Origin: Paracoccaceae bacterium
Lineage (GTDB): Bacteria; Pseudomonadota; Alphaproteobacteria; Rhodobacterales; Rhodobacteraceae
NCBI GenBank assembly: GCA_018607905.1
Contig: JABBAP010000027.1
Location: 1 to 64,000, forward strand
Direction of reading: 5' to 3'
Length of the DNA: 64,000 bases
The position numbers and the translations under genes are program-made. The notes under the pieces were generated by a model. That model was not told the DNA's origin. It saw only the letters and a list, made by a program, of their open reading frames with translations, and searched no databases. Below, piece by piece: positions 17,016-26,122 of this stretch. The number at the start of each line of letters is the position of its first letter. Position 1 is the first letter of the stretch.

Positions 17016-18545
17016 ATGACTTACGCACTCGAACTTAAAGACGTGTCCAAATCCTTTGGCCTTGTCCATGCGAACAAAGACATTGATCTGGCCGTTTCGC
17101 CCGGCTCCATTCACGGCATCATCGGTGAAAATGGCGCGGGCAAATCCACCCTGATGAACATCATCTACGGCATGCACCGCGCCGACAAAGGCACCATTTC
17201 GTTCAACGGCCAACAGGTCGATGTGCGCTCCTCCGCCGACGCGATTGAACACGGCATCGGTATGGTCCACCAACACTTTATGCTGGTCCCAACATTCTCG
17301 GTTCTTGAAAACGTCATGCTCGGATCAGAAGGCGGTCTTACCCTATCCGAAGGGCGCGCAACCGCGCTCGAACGCCTCACGCACCTGTCCACAACCTACA
17401 ATCTAGAGGTCGATCCACACGCCCTCGTCTCCGACCTCAATGTCGGCCAACGCCAGCGCGTGGAAATCATTAAAGCCCTCAAAGGCGGCGCCAAAGTCCT
17501 CATCCTCGATGAACCCACAGGCGTGCTCACCCCGCAAGAAGCAGACCAGCTTTTTGAAATTCTCAAAGTCCTGCGCGATGACGGCGTTTCCGTCCTGTTG
17601 ATCACCCACAAACTGACCGAGATCATGGACATCACCGACACCGTTTCCATCATGCGCCAAGGTGAAATGGTCGGACATCGCAAAACCTCTGAAACATCCC
17701 CCCAAGACCTCGCCGAACTGATGGTTGGCCGCGAAGTCCTGCTCGAAGTAACCCGCACCCCCGCCACACCCGCCGAAGTTCGCTTCTCCGCCAAAAATCT
17801 CGGCTACACAAACTCCCAAGGCGTAGTCGAGTTAGAAGACATCAACTTTGAGGTCCGCGCAGGCGAAATCCTCGGTGTTGCTGGCGTCTCGGGCAACGGC
17901 CAAACTCAACTGATGGAAACCCTCGCAGGCATGCTGCCCCTCACCACTGGCGTGATCAACATTCTGGGCACCGAAGTCACCTCTGCGGATGCAACCAGCC
18001 CCCGCATCATCCGCGATCTTGGCGTGGGTCACATCCCCGAAGACCGCCACACCCACGGCCTAATCCTCGATTTCGAAGCCCGCGAAAACATGATCCTCGG
18101 CTTTCACGACAGCGAACTGGCGGGCAGCGGCAAACTGTTTGATTATTCGGCGATCCAACAAAATTGCGAAGACAAAATGGCCCATTTCGATGTGCGCCCT
18201 TCAAACCCCCGTCTTAGCGCGAAAAACTTTTCGGGTGGCAATCAACAGAAAATCGTCATCGCGCGCGAATTTTCCGCCAACCCAGGTGTGCTGCTGGTCG
18301 GCCAGCCCACACGCGGCGTTGATGTCGGCGCAATCGAATTTATCCATAAACAACTGCTAGAACTGCGCGACGCAGGCTGCGCGATCCTGTTGGTTTCCGT
18401 GGAACTCGACGAAGTCATGTCGCTCGCGGATCGCATCATGGTGCTGTGCGATGGTCAAAACGTCGGCATCATCGACGCCGAAAAAGCAGACAGATCAACC
18501 CTAGGCCTGATGATGGCCGGTCAAAAAGCAGAGGCCGCCACATGA
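17016..18545 (+). CDS. ABC transporter ATPase, double-domain nucleoside/sugar type
   Basis: A 509-residue protein with two fused nucleotide-binding domains. The first has Walker A GENGAGKST and the signature region LNVGQRQRVEI; the second has GVSGNGQTQL in place of a full Walker A and signature NFSGGNQQKIVIA. A degenerate second site is normal for this group (RbsA/YufO type). I prefer ATG 17016, which leaves GAGG at a useful spacing; ATG 17010 is possible. It overlaps the first permease (ATGA) and drives nucleoside uptake with the BMP protein. Confidence 0.93.
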   Translation: MTYALELKDVSKSFGLVHANKDIDLAVSPGSIHGIIGENGAGKSTLMNIIYGMHRADKGTISFNGQQVDVRSSADAIEHGIGMVHQHFMLVPTFSVLENVMLGSEGGLTLSEGRATALERLTHLSTTYNLEVDPHALVSDLNVGQRQRVEIIKALKGGAKVLILDEPTGVLTPQEADQLFEILKVLRDDGVSVLLITHKLTEIMDITDTVSIMRQGEMVGHRKTSETSPQDLAELMVGREVLLEVTRTPATPAEVRFSAKNLGYTNSQGVVELEDINFEVRAGEILGVAGVSGNGQTQLMETLAGMLPLTTGVINILGTEVTSADATSPRIIRDLGVGHIPEDRHTHGLILDFEARENMILGFHDSELAGSGKLFDYSAIQQNCEDKMAHFDVRPSNPRLSAKNFSGGNQQKIVIAREFSANPGVLLVGQPTRGVDVGAIEFIHKQLLELRDAGCAILLVSVELDEVMSLADRIMVLCDGQNVGIIDAEKADRSTLGLMMAGQKAEAAT

Positions 18546-19660
18546 GCAAGCCAACCCCACCCCTCCCGCGTTGGGCCGATATTGTCCTCCTCCCGCTGAT
18601 CAATCTGCTCGCCGCACTGGTCCTGTGTGGTCTCGTCATCTTCGCCATCGGTGAAAACCCGTTTGCCGCGCTCAAAGTCATGATCAACGGCGCGTTCGTC
18701 TACCAAGGCGCACTCGGTTACACCCTGTTTTACACCACAAGCTTCATCTTCACGGGCCTCGCCGTTGCCATCGCCTTTCACGCCAGATTGTTCAACATCG
18801 GCGCCGAAGGCCAAGCCTCCCTCGGCGGTCTCGGCGCGACACTCGTCGCCTTCGCAATGGCCCCCATCCCTGGCATAATCGCCCTCCCCCTCGCCATAGG
18901 CAGCGCGGCCCTGTTTGGCGCAGCATGGGGCATCGTACCGGGATATTTACAGGCAAAACGCGGCTCCCACATCGTGATCACCACAATCATGTTCAACTTC
19001 ATCGCTGCCGCTCTCCTCGTTTGGCTGCTGGCAGGCATGATGCTCGAACCGGGTCAATTTTCGCCACAATCGAGCCTGCTGCCCGAGCAAACTTGGCTTC
19101 CAAAAATCCACGAAATGCTCGGCTGGATCGGCCTAAAAACCACCGCCACGCCTCTCAACGCCAGCTTCCTCATCGCGCTATGTGCTTGCCTGTTCTTTTG
19201 GGTCCTCGTCTGGCGCTCGCGCCTTGGCTACGAAATCCGCACGGTTGGTCAAAACCAAGAGGCCGCCCATTATTCAGGCATCAACGTCGCGCGCGTCATC
19301 ATCATCACCATGGCCATTTCTGGCGCATTTGCGGGCCTTATGGCAATCAACCAAATCCAAGGCGTGTCGCATAAACTCATCCTCGGCTTCACCGCTGGCT
19401 ACGGCTTTACAGGCATCGCCGTCGCGCTGATGGGCCGCAACCACCCCGTCGGCATTTTCCTCGCCGCGCTGCTATTTGGCGCACTAGTCCAAGGCGGCAC
19501 TGAGTTGGACTTTGAATTCACCGTTATCACCCGCGAAATGGTGCTGCTGATCCAAGGCATGATCATCCTGTTCTCAGGCGCGCTCGCCTACATGTTCAAC
19601 CCGCCGCTCGCCCGATTACTGGCGCGAATATTCGGCACAAAGGAGGACGCAAATGCTTGA
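18542..19660 (+). CDS. ABC transporter permease, nucleoside type (YufP-like)
   Basis: A 372-residue integral membrane protein of the branched-chain amino acid/nucleoside permease fold, with about nine hydrophobic segments and the family patterns FNIGAEGQ and TGIAVALMGRNHP. The start is set by the ATGA overlap with the ATPase gene. It ends 8 nt inside the second permease gene. It forms half of the heterodimeric channel of the BMP-type transporter. Confidence 0.92.
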   Translation: MSKPTPPLPRWADIVLLPLINLLAALVLCGLVIFAIGENPFAALKVMINGAFVYQGALGYTLFYTTSFIFTGLAVAIAFHARLFNIGAEGQASLGGLGATLVAFAMAPIPGIIALPLAIGSAALFGAAWGIVPGYLQAKRGSHIVITTIMFNFIAAALLVWLLAGMMLEPGQFSPQSSLLPEQTWLPKIHEMLGWIGLKTTATPLNASFLIALCACLFFWVLVWRSRLGYEIRTVGQNQEAAHYSGINVARVIIITMAISGAFAGLMAINQIQGVSHKLILGFTAGYGFTGIAVALMGRNHPVGIFLAALLFGALVQGGTELDFEFTVITREMVLLIQGMIILFSGALAYMFNPPLARLLARIFGTKEDANA

Positions 19661-20621
19661 TTTCCTCTACCAAACCCTCCTTGCATTTGATGCAACTCTG
19701 CGCATCGCAACACCGCTCATGCTCTGCGCAATGGCTGGCATTTTCTCCGAACGCTCTGGCATCGTAGATATCTCGCTAGAAGGCAAACTCTTGTCAGGCG
19801 CATTCGTCGCCGCCACCGTTGCCGCGCTCACTGGCTCAGCTTGGCTTGGCCTTGGTTGCGCGATCCTTGCAGGCATCACCATGTCGCTCATCCACGGGTT
19901 CGCCTGCATCACCCACAAGGGAGATCAAGTCGTCTCTGGCGTCGCCATCAACATCCTCGCCAGCGGCCTGACCATCGTTCTGGGCATCGCCCTGTTCAAA
20001 CGCGGCGGCCAAACACCGAGCCTACCAAAAGAGGATCGCTTCACCCCAATCGAGTGGTGGGGCGTTGAAATGATGGACAGCGTCCCCGTGCTCGGCAGTA
20101 TCTATCGACAACTCATTTCAGGCCACAACATGCTGGTCTACGTTGCACTCCTCTGCGTGCCGCTCACCGCATTTATCCTGTACAAAACACGCTTTGGCCT
20201 GCGCCTTCGCGCTGTCGGCGAGGTCCCCCAAGCGGTTGATTCCGCTGGTATCTCGGTCACGTGGCTGCGCTACCGCGCCCTTATTCTTGGCGGCGCACTC
20301 TGCGGTATCGCAGGCGCATATCTGTCCATCGCCCAAGGCGGCAACTTCGTAAAAGAAATGTCAGCGGGCAAAGGTTACATCGCGCTCGCCGCCGTAATTT
20401 TCGGCAACTGGAAACCTTTCACCGCATTCTTCGCCTGCCTCATGTTTGGCTTCCTAGACGCGGTAACCGCGCGGCTCGAGGGCTACGAGCTCTTCCTCAT
20501 CGGCGAAATCCCCAGCCAGCTGATGCAGGCAATCCCCTACATCCTCACCGTGCTCCTGCTCGCGGGATTCATCGGCAAACCGAGGCCACCCGCCGCAATC
20601 GGCCAGCCCTATCACAAATAG
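19653..20621 (+). CDS. ABC transporter permease, nucleoside type (YufQ-like)
   Basis: A 322-residue permease related to the one before it, with about eight hydrophobic segments. The family blocks ERSGIVDISLEG and AGKGYIALAAVIFGNW are visible. AGGAGG lies 8 nt before the ATG, which overlaps the first permease by 8 nt. It makes up the second half of the nucleoside channel. Confidence 0.92.
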   Translation: MLDFLYQTLLAFDATLRIATPLMLCAMAGIFSERSGIVDISLEGKLLSGAFVAATVAALTGSAWLGLGCAILAGITMSLIHGFACITHKGDQVVSGVAINILASGLTIVLGIALFKRGGQTPSLPKEDRFTPIEWWGVEMMDSVPVLGSIYRQLISGHNMLVYVALLCVPLTAFILYKTRFGLRLRAVGEVPQAVDSAGISVTWLRYRALILGGALCGIAGAYLSIAQGGNFVKEMSAGKGYIALAAVIFGNWKPFTAFFACLMFGFLDAVTARLEGYELFLIGEIPSQLMQAIPYILTVLLLAGFIGKPRPPAAIGQPYHK

Positions 20622-21134
20622 ATGCGCCGTTTCCTAATCGCCGCAGTCATTCCCGTTGGATTAATCGCAGGCTATTTTGGCATGGCAAATTTGAACACAC
20701 CCACGGACCGCCCATTGGCAGCCCTAAACCTGTTCAAAAGGTTTTGCGTGCCCTTGGCACAAGGCCGCACGATCCCCATTCCGCCCCAGTTTGAAGACAT
20801 ATCAAGCCTGCCAAATGAAACACGCTGGGCCGAGTCCAAAAGCGCGATTGAATTAACCCGGCATTCCAATGGATGCAGCGTCTCGGACCAATTGTTGCAC
20901 TTCACACCGACAGAACGCGCGGCATTCCAAACCAAAGCAGCCGCGATGGTTCAAGCCGCTTTCCCTGCTCTAGAGCTCGATGTAAATCACAGCGGCGGGT
21001 CTTGGGATCATTTCACATCTTGGGCGCAATATCCAAAAAATGATCCACGACATTGGGCCGTTTTGCTTGTTCGATTTTCCTCCGTGGGTGACGACGCCAC
21101 AACCTCCCTAAGCTTGGCACTTCCCCGAAAATAG
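20622..21134 (+). CDS. Hypothetical exported or anchored protein
   Basis: A 170-residue protein of unknown family. The N-terminus (MRRFLIAAVIPVGLIAGYFG) is a signal peptide or single anchor; the rest is soluble with two Cys (about 43 and 86). The ATG directly follows the stop of the permease gene with no gap, so it is probably translated by coupling. It ends 7 nt from the convergent HD-domain gene. No motif points to a function; a link to nucleoside uptake is only positional. Confidence 0.7.
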   Translation: MRRFLIAAVIPVGLIAGYFGMANLNTPTDRPLAALNLFKRFCVPLAQGRTIPIPPQFEDISSLPNETRWAESKSAIELTRHSNGCSVSDQLLHFTPTERAAFQTKAAAMVQAAFPALELDVNHSGGSWDHFTSWAQYPKNDPRHWAVLLVRFSSVGDDATTSLSLALPRK

Positions 21135-21141
21135 CAGCGGC

Positions 21142-21699
21142 CTACCCCATCCGCGCGCGCGTCTTTTCATCCACCAATCCACGCAAAACACCCAGAACAG
21201 GATGCCCATCCATCCACTTCTGCCCATACTCCAGATTGAACCCGTAATCGAAATCGCTCGGGTTCTTGCCCTGCGTATGCTGCAAAATCGTCTCTAACTT
21301 ATCCAGCCCCTTGATCACCTTCGCTTCATCCGACGTGGCCCCATCATATTCATCTAACAACGCCAAAAATCCCGCGCTCAAATCCCCATCCAATCCTCCC
21401 ATCAGCTCAACAAAATCTGCACGCTCCTCACCACTTTTATCGCCCACCTGCTCTGTCGCAGGGATGTCGCCAGACACCGCTTCGCCCAAATCATGCAACA
21501 CGGCCATCTTCAGCAACTTGGCCATATCCAACCCTGTCAACTGATCCTCAAACACCAAAACCCACAAACACAACCGCCAGGTATGGCTTGCCGTATCCTC
21601 GCGCCGTCCCTCCGCGGTAAACCCAGATCGGAACGTGTCCTTCAACGCCTCCGCCCGCTCCAAAAATGCCACCCGTTCGCGTGCCTCGTGCAAATCCAT
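21142..21699 (-). CDS. HD-domain hydrolase, YfbR/HDDC2-like 5'-nucleotidase
   Basis: A 185-residue HD-superfamily protein. Metal ligands are visible as H39 (ASHTWRL), H69-D70 (VLHDLGE) and the later Asp in KGLDKLE. The pattern HTWR...LHDLGEA...GDI is that of the YfbR/HDDC2 group, which removes phosphate from (deoxy)nucleoside 5'-monophosphates. It is on the opposite strand to the nucleoside operon and divergent from cytidine deaminase. The nucleotidase role is inference from family and neighbours. Confidence 0.8.
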   Translation of the reverse strand: MDLHEARERVAFLERAEALKDTFRSGFTAEGRREDTASHTWRLCLWVLVFEDQLTGLDMAKLLKMAVLHDLGEAVSGDIPATEQVGDKSGEERADFVELMGGLDGDLSAGFLALLDEYDGATSDEAKVIKGLDKLETILQHTQGKNPSDFDYGFNLEYGQKWMDGHPVLGVLRGLVDEKTRARMG

Positions 21700-21711
21700 T
21701 CCAACCTACCG

Positions 21712-21732
21712 TTTCTTTTGTCCAAAATACTC
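21712..21732 (+). repeat. Intergenic 22-nt motif, copy 1
   Basis: TTTCTTTTGTCCAAAATACTC is a diverged copy of the motif found six times between genes in this window. It lies in the divergent gap between the HD-domain gene and cdd. Confidence 0.55.
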
Positions 21733-21800
21733 ATCGCCAACACCCGTTGCCGCGCACTCCGCTTCAGTCTAATCTGCACCAAAACCCAAAGGCCAGCCCG

Positions 21801-22196
21801 ATGACCCTGACAGACGCACAAATCCAATCCCTAAAATCCGAAGCCAAAGCCGCGATGGAACAGGCCCACGCGCCCTATTCCAACTTCACCGTTGGCGCGG
21901 CAATCCTGATGGAAGGTGGCACAATCATTCGTGGTGCCAACATCGAAAACGCCAGCTTTGGCGCAACAATCTGCGCTGAACGCAGCGCCATCGCCTCCGC
22001 CCTCTCGCAAGGGCATCGCGGCATCAAAGCCATCGCCGTCACCAACGCCACAGACACGAAAATCACGCCCTGCGGCATCTGCCGCCAAGTCATCTATGAA
22101 TACGGCACAGACATCCCGATCATCTGCTCCAACCAATCGGGCGAGCACATGATCCACAGCATTTCCGATCTATTGCCACACGCCTTCACCCTTTGA
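21801..22196 (+). CDS. cdd: Cytidine deaminase
   Basis: A 131-residue homotetrameric-type cytidine deaminase. The zinc ligands C58 (ICAE), C91 and C94 (PCGIC) and catalytic E60 are in place, and NFTVGAA is the usual substrate-loop motif. It deaminates cytidine or deoxycytidine to uridine or deoxyuridine. The next gene starts directly after its stop codon. It fits with the upstream transporter and nucleoside hydrolase. Confidence 0.95.
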   Translation: MTLTDAQIQSLKSEAKAAMEQAHAPYSNFTVGAAILMEGGTIIRGANIENASFGATICAERSAIASALSQGHRGIKAIAVTNATDTKITPCGICRQVIYEYGTDIPIICSNQSGEHMIHSISDLLPHAFTL

Positions 22197-22643
22197 ATGG
22201 ATCAGCCCGTCCCCATCCGATCAGGCCGCGATCGCTTGCGTTACACGTTCCTGTTCGAATTGCTTCTTGTTTCGATGATCATCCCGGCAGGATCCTTTTT
22301 CTTTGACAAACCCTTCTCAGAAATCGGCACCCTCGCCATTCTGCTGTCCCTAAAGGCAATGATCTTAAATCTAATTTACAACTGGGTATTTGATAAAATA
22401 GATGCCAAAGCAGGCCGGATTTCCAGCGACCGCTCCACCCTTGGCCGCTTGTTGCACGCCATTGGATTCGAGGTTTCCCTCACCATCACCTCACTGCCGC
22501 TCTATGTTTGGCTTATCAACGTCACCGTGGTTGAGGCCCTGATCGCTGACATTTTCGTCACCACATTTGTCGTCGGCTACACCTACGTCTTCACGCTCGG
22601 GTACGATAAAATCTACCCCGTGGTGCCCGTCAAATCCGCCTAA
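22197..22643 (+). CDS. PACE-family (bacterial transmembrane pair) efflux protein
   Basis: A 148-residue protein with four membrane segments arranged as two related pairs. The features match the PACE family: RSGRDRLRYTFLFE at the start of pair one, AMILNLIYNWVFD, then the second Arg-rich GRLLHAIGFE and a late Tyr-Asp (GYDKIYP). PACE proteins export chlorhexidine, and short-chain diamines are thought to be natural substrates. The ATG follows the cdd stop without a gap, so it is co-translated with a salvage enzyme, which is an odd pairing. It overlaps the convergent amidase gene by 4 nt. Confidence 0.82.
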   Translation: MDQPVPIRSGRDRLRYTFLFELLLVSMIIPAGSFFFDKPFSEIGTLAILLSLKAMILNLIYNWVFDKIDAKAGRISSDRSTLGRLLHAIGFEVSLTITSLPLYVWLINVTVVEALIADIFVTTFVVGYTYVFTLGYDKIYPVVPVKSA

Positions 22644-24073
22644 AGATGGCGCACGTTCGGATCAATTGGCGCGTTTGGCAGGTTCAACGCGCGCTCTAAC
22701 GCCAGCCCAACTTGCAACACCAGCGCATCGCCTTTTGGCGGGCCAATCAACTGTATCCCAATTGGCATCCCTGACTTTGTGAACCCAGCAGGCATCGCCA
22801 ACGCGGGCAGCGCGGCCGTTGTCGCCAAAAACGAAAACCGCAACCAATCCACATAATCTGGCATCGCAACACCGTCCACAAACGGCGGCCATTCTTGCTC
22901 CACTGGCCCCGCTTCCAGCCCCACAACAGGGATCGCCAGCACGTCGAAATCTTCCAAAAACACCCGCATCTGCTGGTACACTTCGGTGCGCCCGCGTTGC
23001 GCAAGGTAAATGTCATGGCTCGTTTGGTTCACGCCCACGTCGATGTTTTCTTGCAGCGTTTTCTTGAAATGTTTCTTCACGGCGTCAGGCACAAAATTAT
23101 TGACCGAGCCGTAGTGCATCCCGCGCAACGCGCAATAACTGTCGTACAACGCGGGCATTTCTGGGCAGTCTTCTTCCACCACCATGCCAGCGCCCTGCGC
23201 CGTTTTCATCGCGCCCGCCAAGATATCGCGCACTTCGCGTTCCACGGGCGCAAACCCGCCCTGATCATCGCTAAACGCAATGCGGATGTTTTTCTTGTCT
23301 TCTTTCAACGCATCTTGAAACGAAACCTCAGGGGCGTGCAAACTGATCGGACAGCGCGGATCAAATCCCGTCATCGCATCCAAAAACAACGCGCAATCCT
23401 CAACGTCACGCGCCAACGGCCCGCTGATACCTTCATTCAAAAACGCCGCTGGCCCCGGCCCACCGCTCGCACGACCAGGGGTTGGGCGCAAACCAACCAC
23501 ACCGCAATAGCCCGCTGGGGTGCGGCAACTGCCCGCCAAATCGGACCCGTGACTTAACCACGTTTCCCCAACCGCCAGTGACGCCGCAGCCCCACCAGAC
23601 GACCCGCCCGCATTTTTGCGCGTGTCATACGGGTTGCGCGTGTAGCCAAACACATCGTTAAACGTATTGCCGCCCGCGCCAAATTCAGGCGTGTTCGTTT
23701 TGCCAGTCGGCACACCGCCACGGCTTTCAAGCACATCAACCAACGGCGTGTTCACTGTCGAAATATTATCGCGCAACCCCCACGAGCCCATCGTGGTTTT
23801 CACGCCGCTCACTTCGTTTAAATCTTTGATGCCAATCGGCAAACCGCCCAACCATCCGGGCTCTGACGGGTCCGCATCCCCAATACGATCCAACTGCGCA
23901 TAGGCCCGCTCGCGGCACTGCGTCACCGTTGCATTTACCGCCTCGCCCACCTGATCCATCCGCGCATAAGACGCATCTAACAGCTCTTTTGGCGACACCT
24001 CTTTGGCGCGCAGCATGCCCACAACCTCCCGTGCCGATTTTGCGCAAACCTCTGGTCCTGTGAACTCTGCCAT
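22640..24073 (-). CDS. Amidase-signature family hydrolase
   Basis: A 477-residue amidase with the Ser-cisSer-Lys triad: Lys in GIKDLNE, cis-Ser in AGGSSGGAAA and the nucleophile Ser in GSDLAGSCRTPA. In that last motif Ala replaces one of the usual Gly. The start is one of two adjacent ATGs; 24073 leaves GGGAGA at a better spacing than 24076 and shares a base with the stop of the amidohydrolase gene. It hydrolyses an unknown amide, probably taking the product or precursor of the coupled amidohydrolase. Confidence 0.9.
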   Translation of the reverse strand: MAEFTGPEVCAKSAREVVGMLRAKEVSPKELLDASYARMDQVGEAVNATVTQCRERAYAQLDRIGDADPSEPGWLGGLPIGIKDLNEVSGVKTTMGSWGLRDNISTVNTPLVDVLESRGGVPTGKTNTPEFGAGGNTFNDVFGYTRNPYDTRKNAGGSSGGAAASLAVGETWLSHGSDLAGSCRTPAGYCGVVGLRPTPGRASGGPGPAAFLNEGISGPLARDVEDCALFLDAMTGFDPRCPISLHAPEVSFQDALKEDKKNIRIAFSDDQGGFAPVEREVRDILAGAMKTAQGAGMVVEEDCPEMPALYDSYCALRGMHYGSVNNFVPDAVKKHFKKTLQENIDVGVNQTSHDIYLAQRGRTEVYQQMRVFLEDFDVLAIPVVGLEAGPVEQEWPPFVDGVAMPDYVDWLRFSFLATTAALPALAMPAGFTKSGMPIGIQLIGPPKGDALVLQVGLALERALNLPNAPIDPNVRHL

Positions 24074-24948
24074 CATTCTCTCCCGTCAAAATAAAACGCT
24101 GTGGCCGTCTCCCCGAACACCGCGTCGTGATCCGTTTCGGGAACCAATTCCCGATAGGCTTGCATCAGAGTTTGATAGTCGCTGCTCAAACTGTCCACTG
24201 GAAAGTTCGATCCAAACATCACCCGATCCGCACCAAATTGGCCCAAAACATGGCCTACAATCGGCGCGATCTTGGCTGCCGTCCAATCGTGATCAAACAT
24301 CCCCAACCCTGATAATTTGCACCACACATTTGGCAAAGCCGACAAATGGCGCAAATTCTCCGCCCATTTCGCGATACCCTCAGCCGTGCGATCATACGGC
24401 GATCCCGCATGGCACAGAACCACCCGCAACTCGGGCACTTGGGCAATAATTTGCGCCATGCGCGGCATCAATTCTGGGATCAATTGCAGATCAAACGAAA
24501 ACCCGCGCGCCGCCGCCAATCGCAATCCCTCGACAAACGCGGGATCATCCAACAGATCATTTGTCCCAGATTTCGCGTCTTCCTCTGGCGCACGGCCAAC
24601 GATTTGGCGCACCCCAACAACGCTGTTCAACGCGCCAAACGCATCCAGTTGCGTGGCCACATCTGGTGCCGTCAAATCGCAAAACACCACCTGCACCATC
24701 GGCCAATCCGTTGCACTGCTTGCAACGCCGTCAACCCAAACGGCCTCGGCCATGCCATCCGCTGCACCCACCTGAATATGCACCGAACCGCCAATCCCTT
24801 GCGCCCCAGCACCCTGCGAAAACTCTGGCAATAAATAGTTGCGCCGAATGGGTTTCGGGTCGCCAAAAAACCGAACCGCGTCTTCCATCAACCATGGATA
24901 TTGCACCGCGTCCAAATCCCACAAATGATGATGCGCATCGACTTTCAT
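24073..24948 (-). CDS. Amidohydrolase family 2 protein, lactonase-like
   Basis: A 291-residue TIM-barrel hydrolase of the COG3618/amidohydrolase_2 group, which includes L-fuconolactonase and related sugar-lactonases. The N-terminal DAHHHLWD motif, the mid VLCHAGSP and the C-terminal VMFGSNFPVD with its Asp are present. I chose ATG 24948 (MKVDAHH) with GGAGAG upstream; the open frame to 25008 runs across the LacI-type operator. It is the first gene of the amidase operon and is transcribed away from the ATPase operon. Confidence 0.88.
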   Translation of the reverse strand: MKVDAHHHLWDLDAVQYPWLMEDAVRFFGDPKPIRRNYLLPEFSQGAGAQGIGGSVHIQVGAADGMAEAVWVDGVASSATDWPMVQVVFCDLTAPDVATQLDAFGALNSVVGVRQIVGRAPEEDAKSGTNDLLDDPAFVEGLRLAAARGFSFDLQLIPELMPRMAQIIAQVPELRVVLCHAGSPYDRTAEGIAKWAENLRHLSALPNVWCKLSGLGMFDHDWTAAKIAPIVGHVLGQFGADRVMFGSNFPVDSLSSDYQTLMQAYRELVPETDHDAVFGETATAFYFDGRE

Positions 24949-24966
24949 TTCGGCTCTCCTACCGTT

Positions 24967-24982
24967 TTGCATACGTTTGCAA
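24967..24982. promoter_or_regulatory. LacI-type operator, site 1
   Basis: TTGCATACGTTTGCAA, with central CG, is a 16-bp near-palindrome flanked by further T and A bases (24965-24984). It lies 18 nt before the amidohydrolase start and 79 nt before the ATPase start, so it could control both. Site 2 at 38612 differs by one base. Confidence 0.75.
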
Positions 24983-25061
24983 AAAACCCTTGCCCTAGCC
25001 CCTCCCACGAGTCTAGTGTTTTTCAGATTGTCATCTTCATTCTGATTCCGAAAGGCACGTC

Positions 25062-26108
25062 ATGGCCGAAATTCAACTCAAAAACCTGTCCAAACGCTGG
25101 GGCAGCTTTGTTGGTGTCGATAATTTCGACCTGACCATCGCTGACCAAGAATTTCTTGTGCTGCTCGGCCCGTCTGGCTGTGGCAAAACCACGACGATGC
25201 GGATGATTGCGGGCCTTGAAGACATCACCGAAGGCGAAATTATCATCGACGGCAAAGTGATCAACGACCTTGATCCGAAAGATCGCGATGTGGCGATGGT
25301 ATTCCAATCCTACGCGCTTTATCCCCACATGAACGTCTACGAAAATATCCGCTTTCCCCTGATGGTTCGCAAAATAGACCCAGCCACCCACGATGAAAAA
25401 GTCCGCCGCGCCAGCGCGATGGTTGAACTGGATGATTTCCTGCATCGCAAACCCGCAGAACTGTCGGGTGGTCAACGTCAGCGCGTTGCCCTTGCGCGGG
25501 CAATCGTGCGCGAACCAAACGTGTTCCTGATGGACGAACCCTTGTCCAATCTCGATGCAAAATTGCGCGTTTCTACCCGTGCGCAGATCAAAAACCTGTC
25601 CCACGAACTTAAGGTCACAACCGTCTACGTGACTCACGACCAGATCGAGGCGATGACCCTCGCGGACCGTGTTGTCGTGATGAAAGCAGGCATCGTGCAA
25701 CAGGTCGGCACGCCCACCGATATCTACGACAACCCCGCCAACACCTTCGTTGCCAGCTTCATCGGCTCCCCCGCCATGAACCTGATGAACGGCTCCGTTT
25801 CGGGCGGCACATTCACCGCAGAAAACACCACAATCGAAGGGATGACCGCCGCTGACGGCCCCCTAACCCTCGGATTTCGCGCCGAAGATGCGCAACTCAC
25901 GGAAAGCGGTGGCCAGATCAAAGCTCCCGTCTATACGATGGAACTACTCGGCGATGCCACAATGGTTACATTCAAAGCAGGCGGTGAATTGGTCTCTGTG
26001 AAAGCCCACAAAGATTTCCGCGCCAACATCGGCGACATGGTCGAAGTCTCTGTTCCATCCGCCATTTGCCACGCATTCGATGCGACCTCTGGCGAACGTC
26101 TGGCATAA
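25062..26108 (+). CDS. ABC transporter ATPase, MalK/UgpC type, without partners
   Basis: A 348-residue single-domain ATPase with Walker A GPSGCGKTT, signature LSGGQRQRV and Walker B VFLMDEPLSNLD, followed by a MalK-type C-terminal TOBE region (from about 235). These ATPases drive uptake of sugars, polyols or glycerol phosphates. No binding protein or permease of the matching kind is present in the window, so it either serves a transporter elsewhere or was left after loss of its partners. It opens the plus-strand operon controlled from operator site 1. Confidence 0.93.
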   Translation: MAEIQLKNLSKRWGSFVGVDNFDLTIADQEFLVLLGPSGCGKTTTMRMIAGLEDITEGEIIIDGKVINDLDPKDRDVAMVFQSYALYPHMNVYENIRFPLMVRKIDPATHDEKVRRASAMVELDDFLHRKPAELSGGQRQRVALARAIVREPNVFLMDEPLSNLDAKLRVSTRAQIKNLSHELKVTTVYVTHDQIEAMTLADRVVVMKAGIVQQVGTPTDIYDNPANTFVASFIGSPAMNLMNGSVSGGTFTAENTTIEGMTAADGPLTLGFRAEDAQLTESGGQIKAPVYTMELLGDATMVTFKAGGELVSVKAHKDFRANIGDMVEVSVPSAICHAFDATSGERLA

Positions 26109-26122
26109 GGGGAAGCCGCCAA

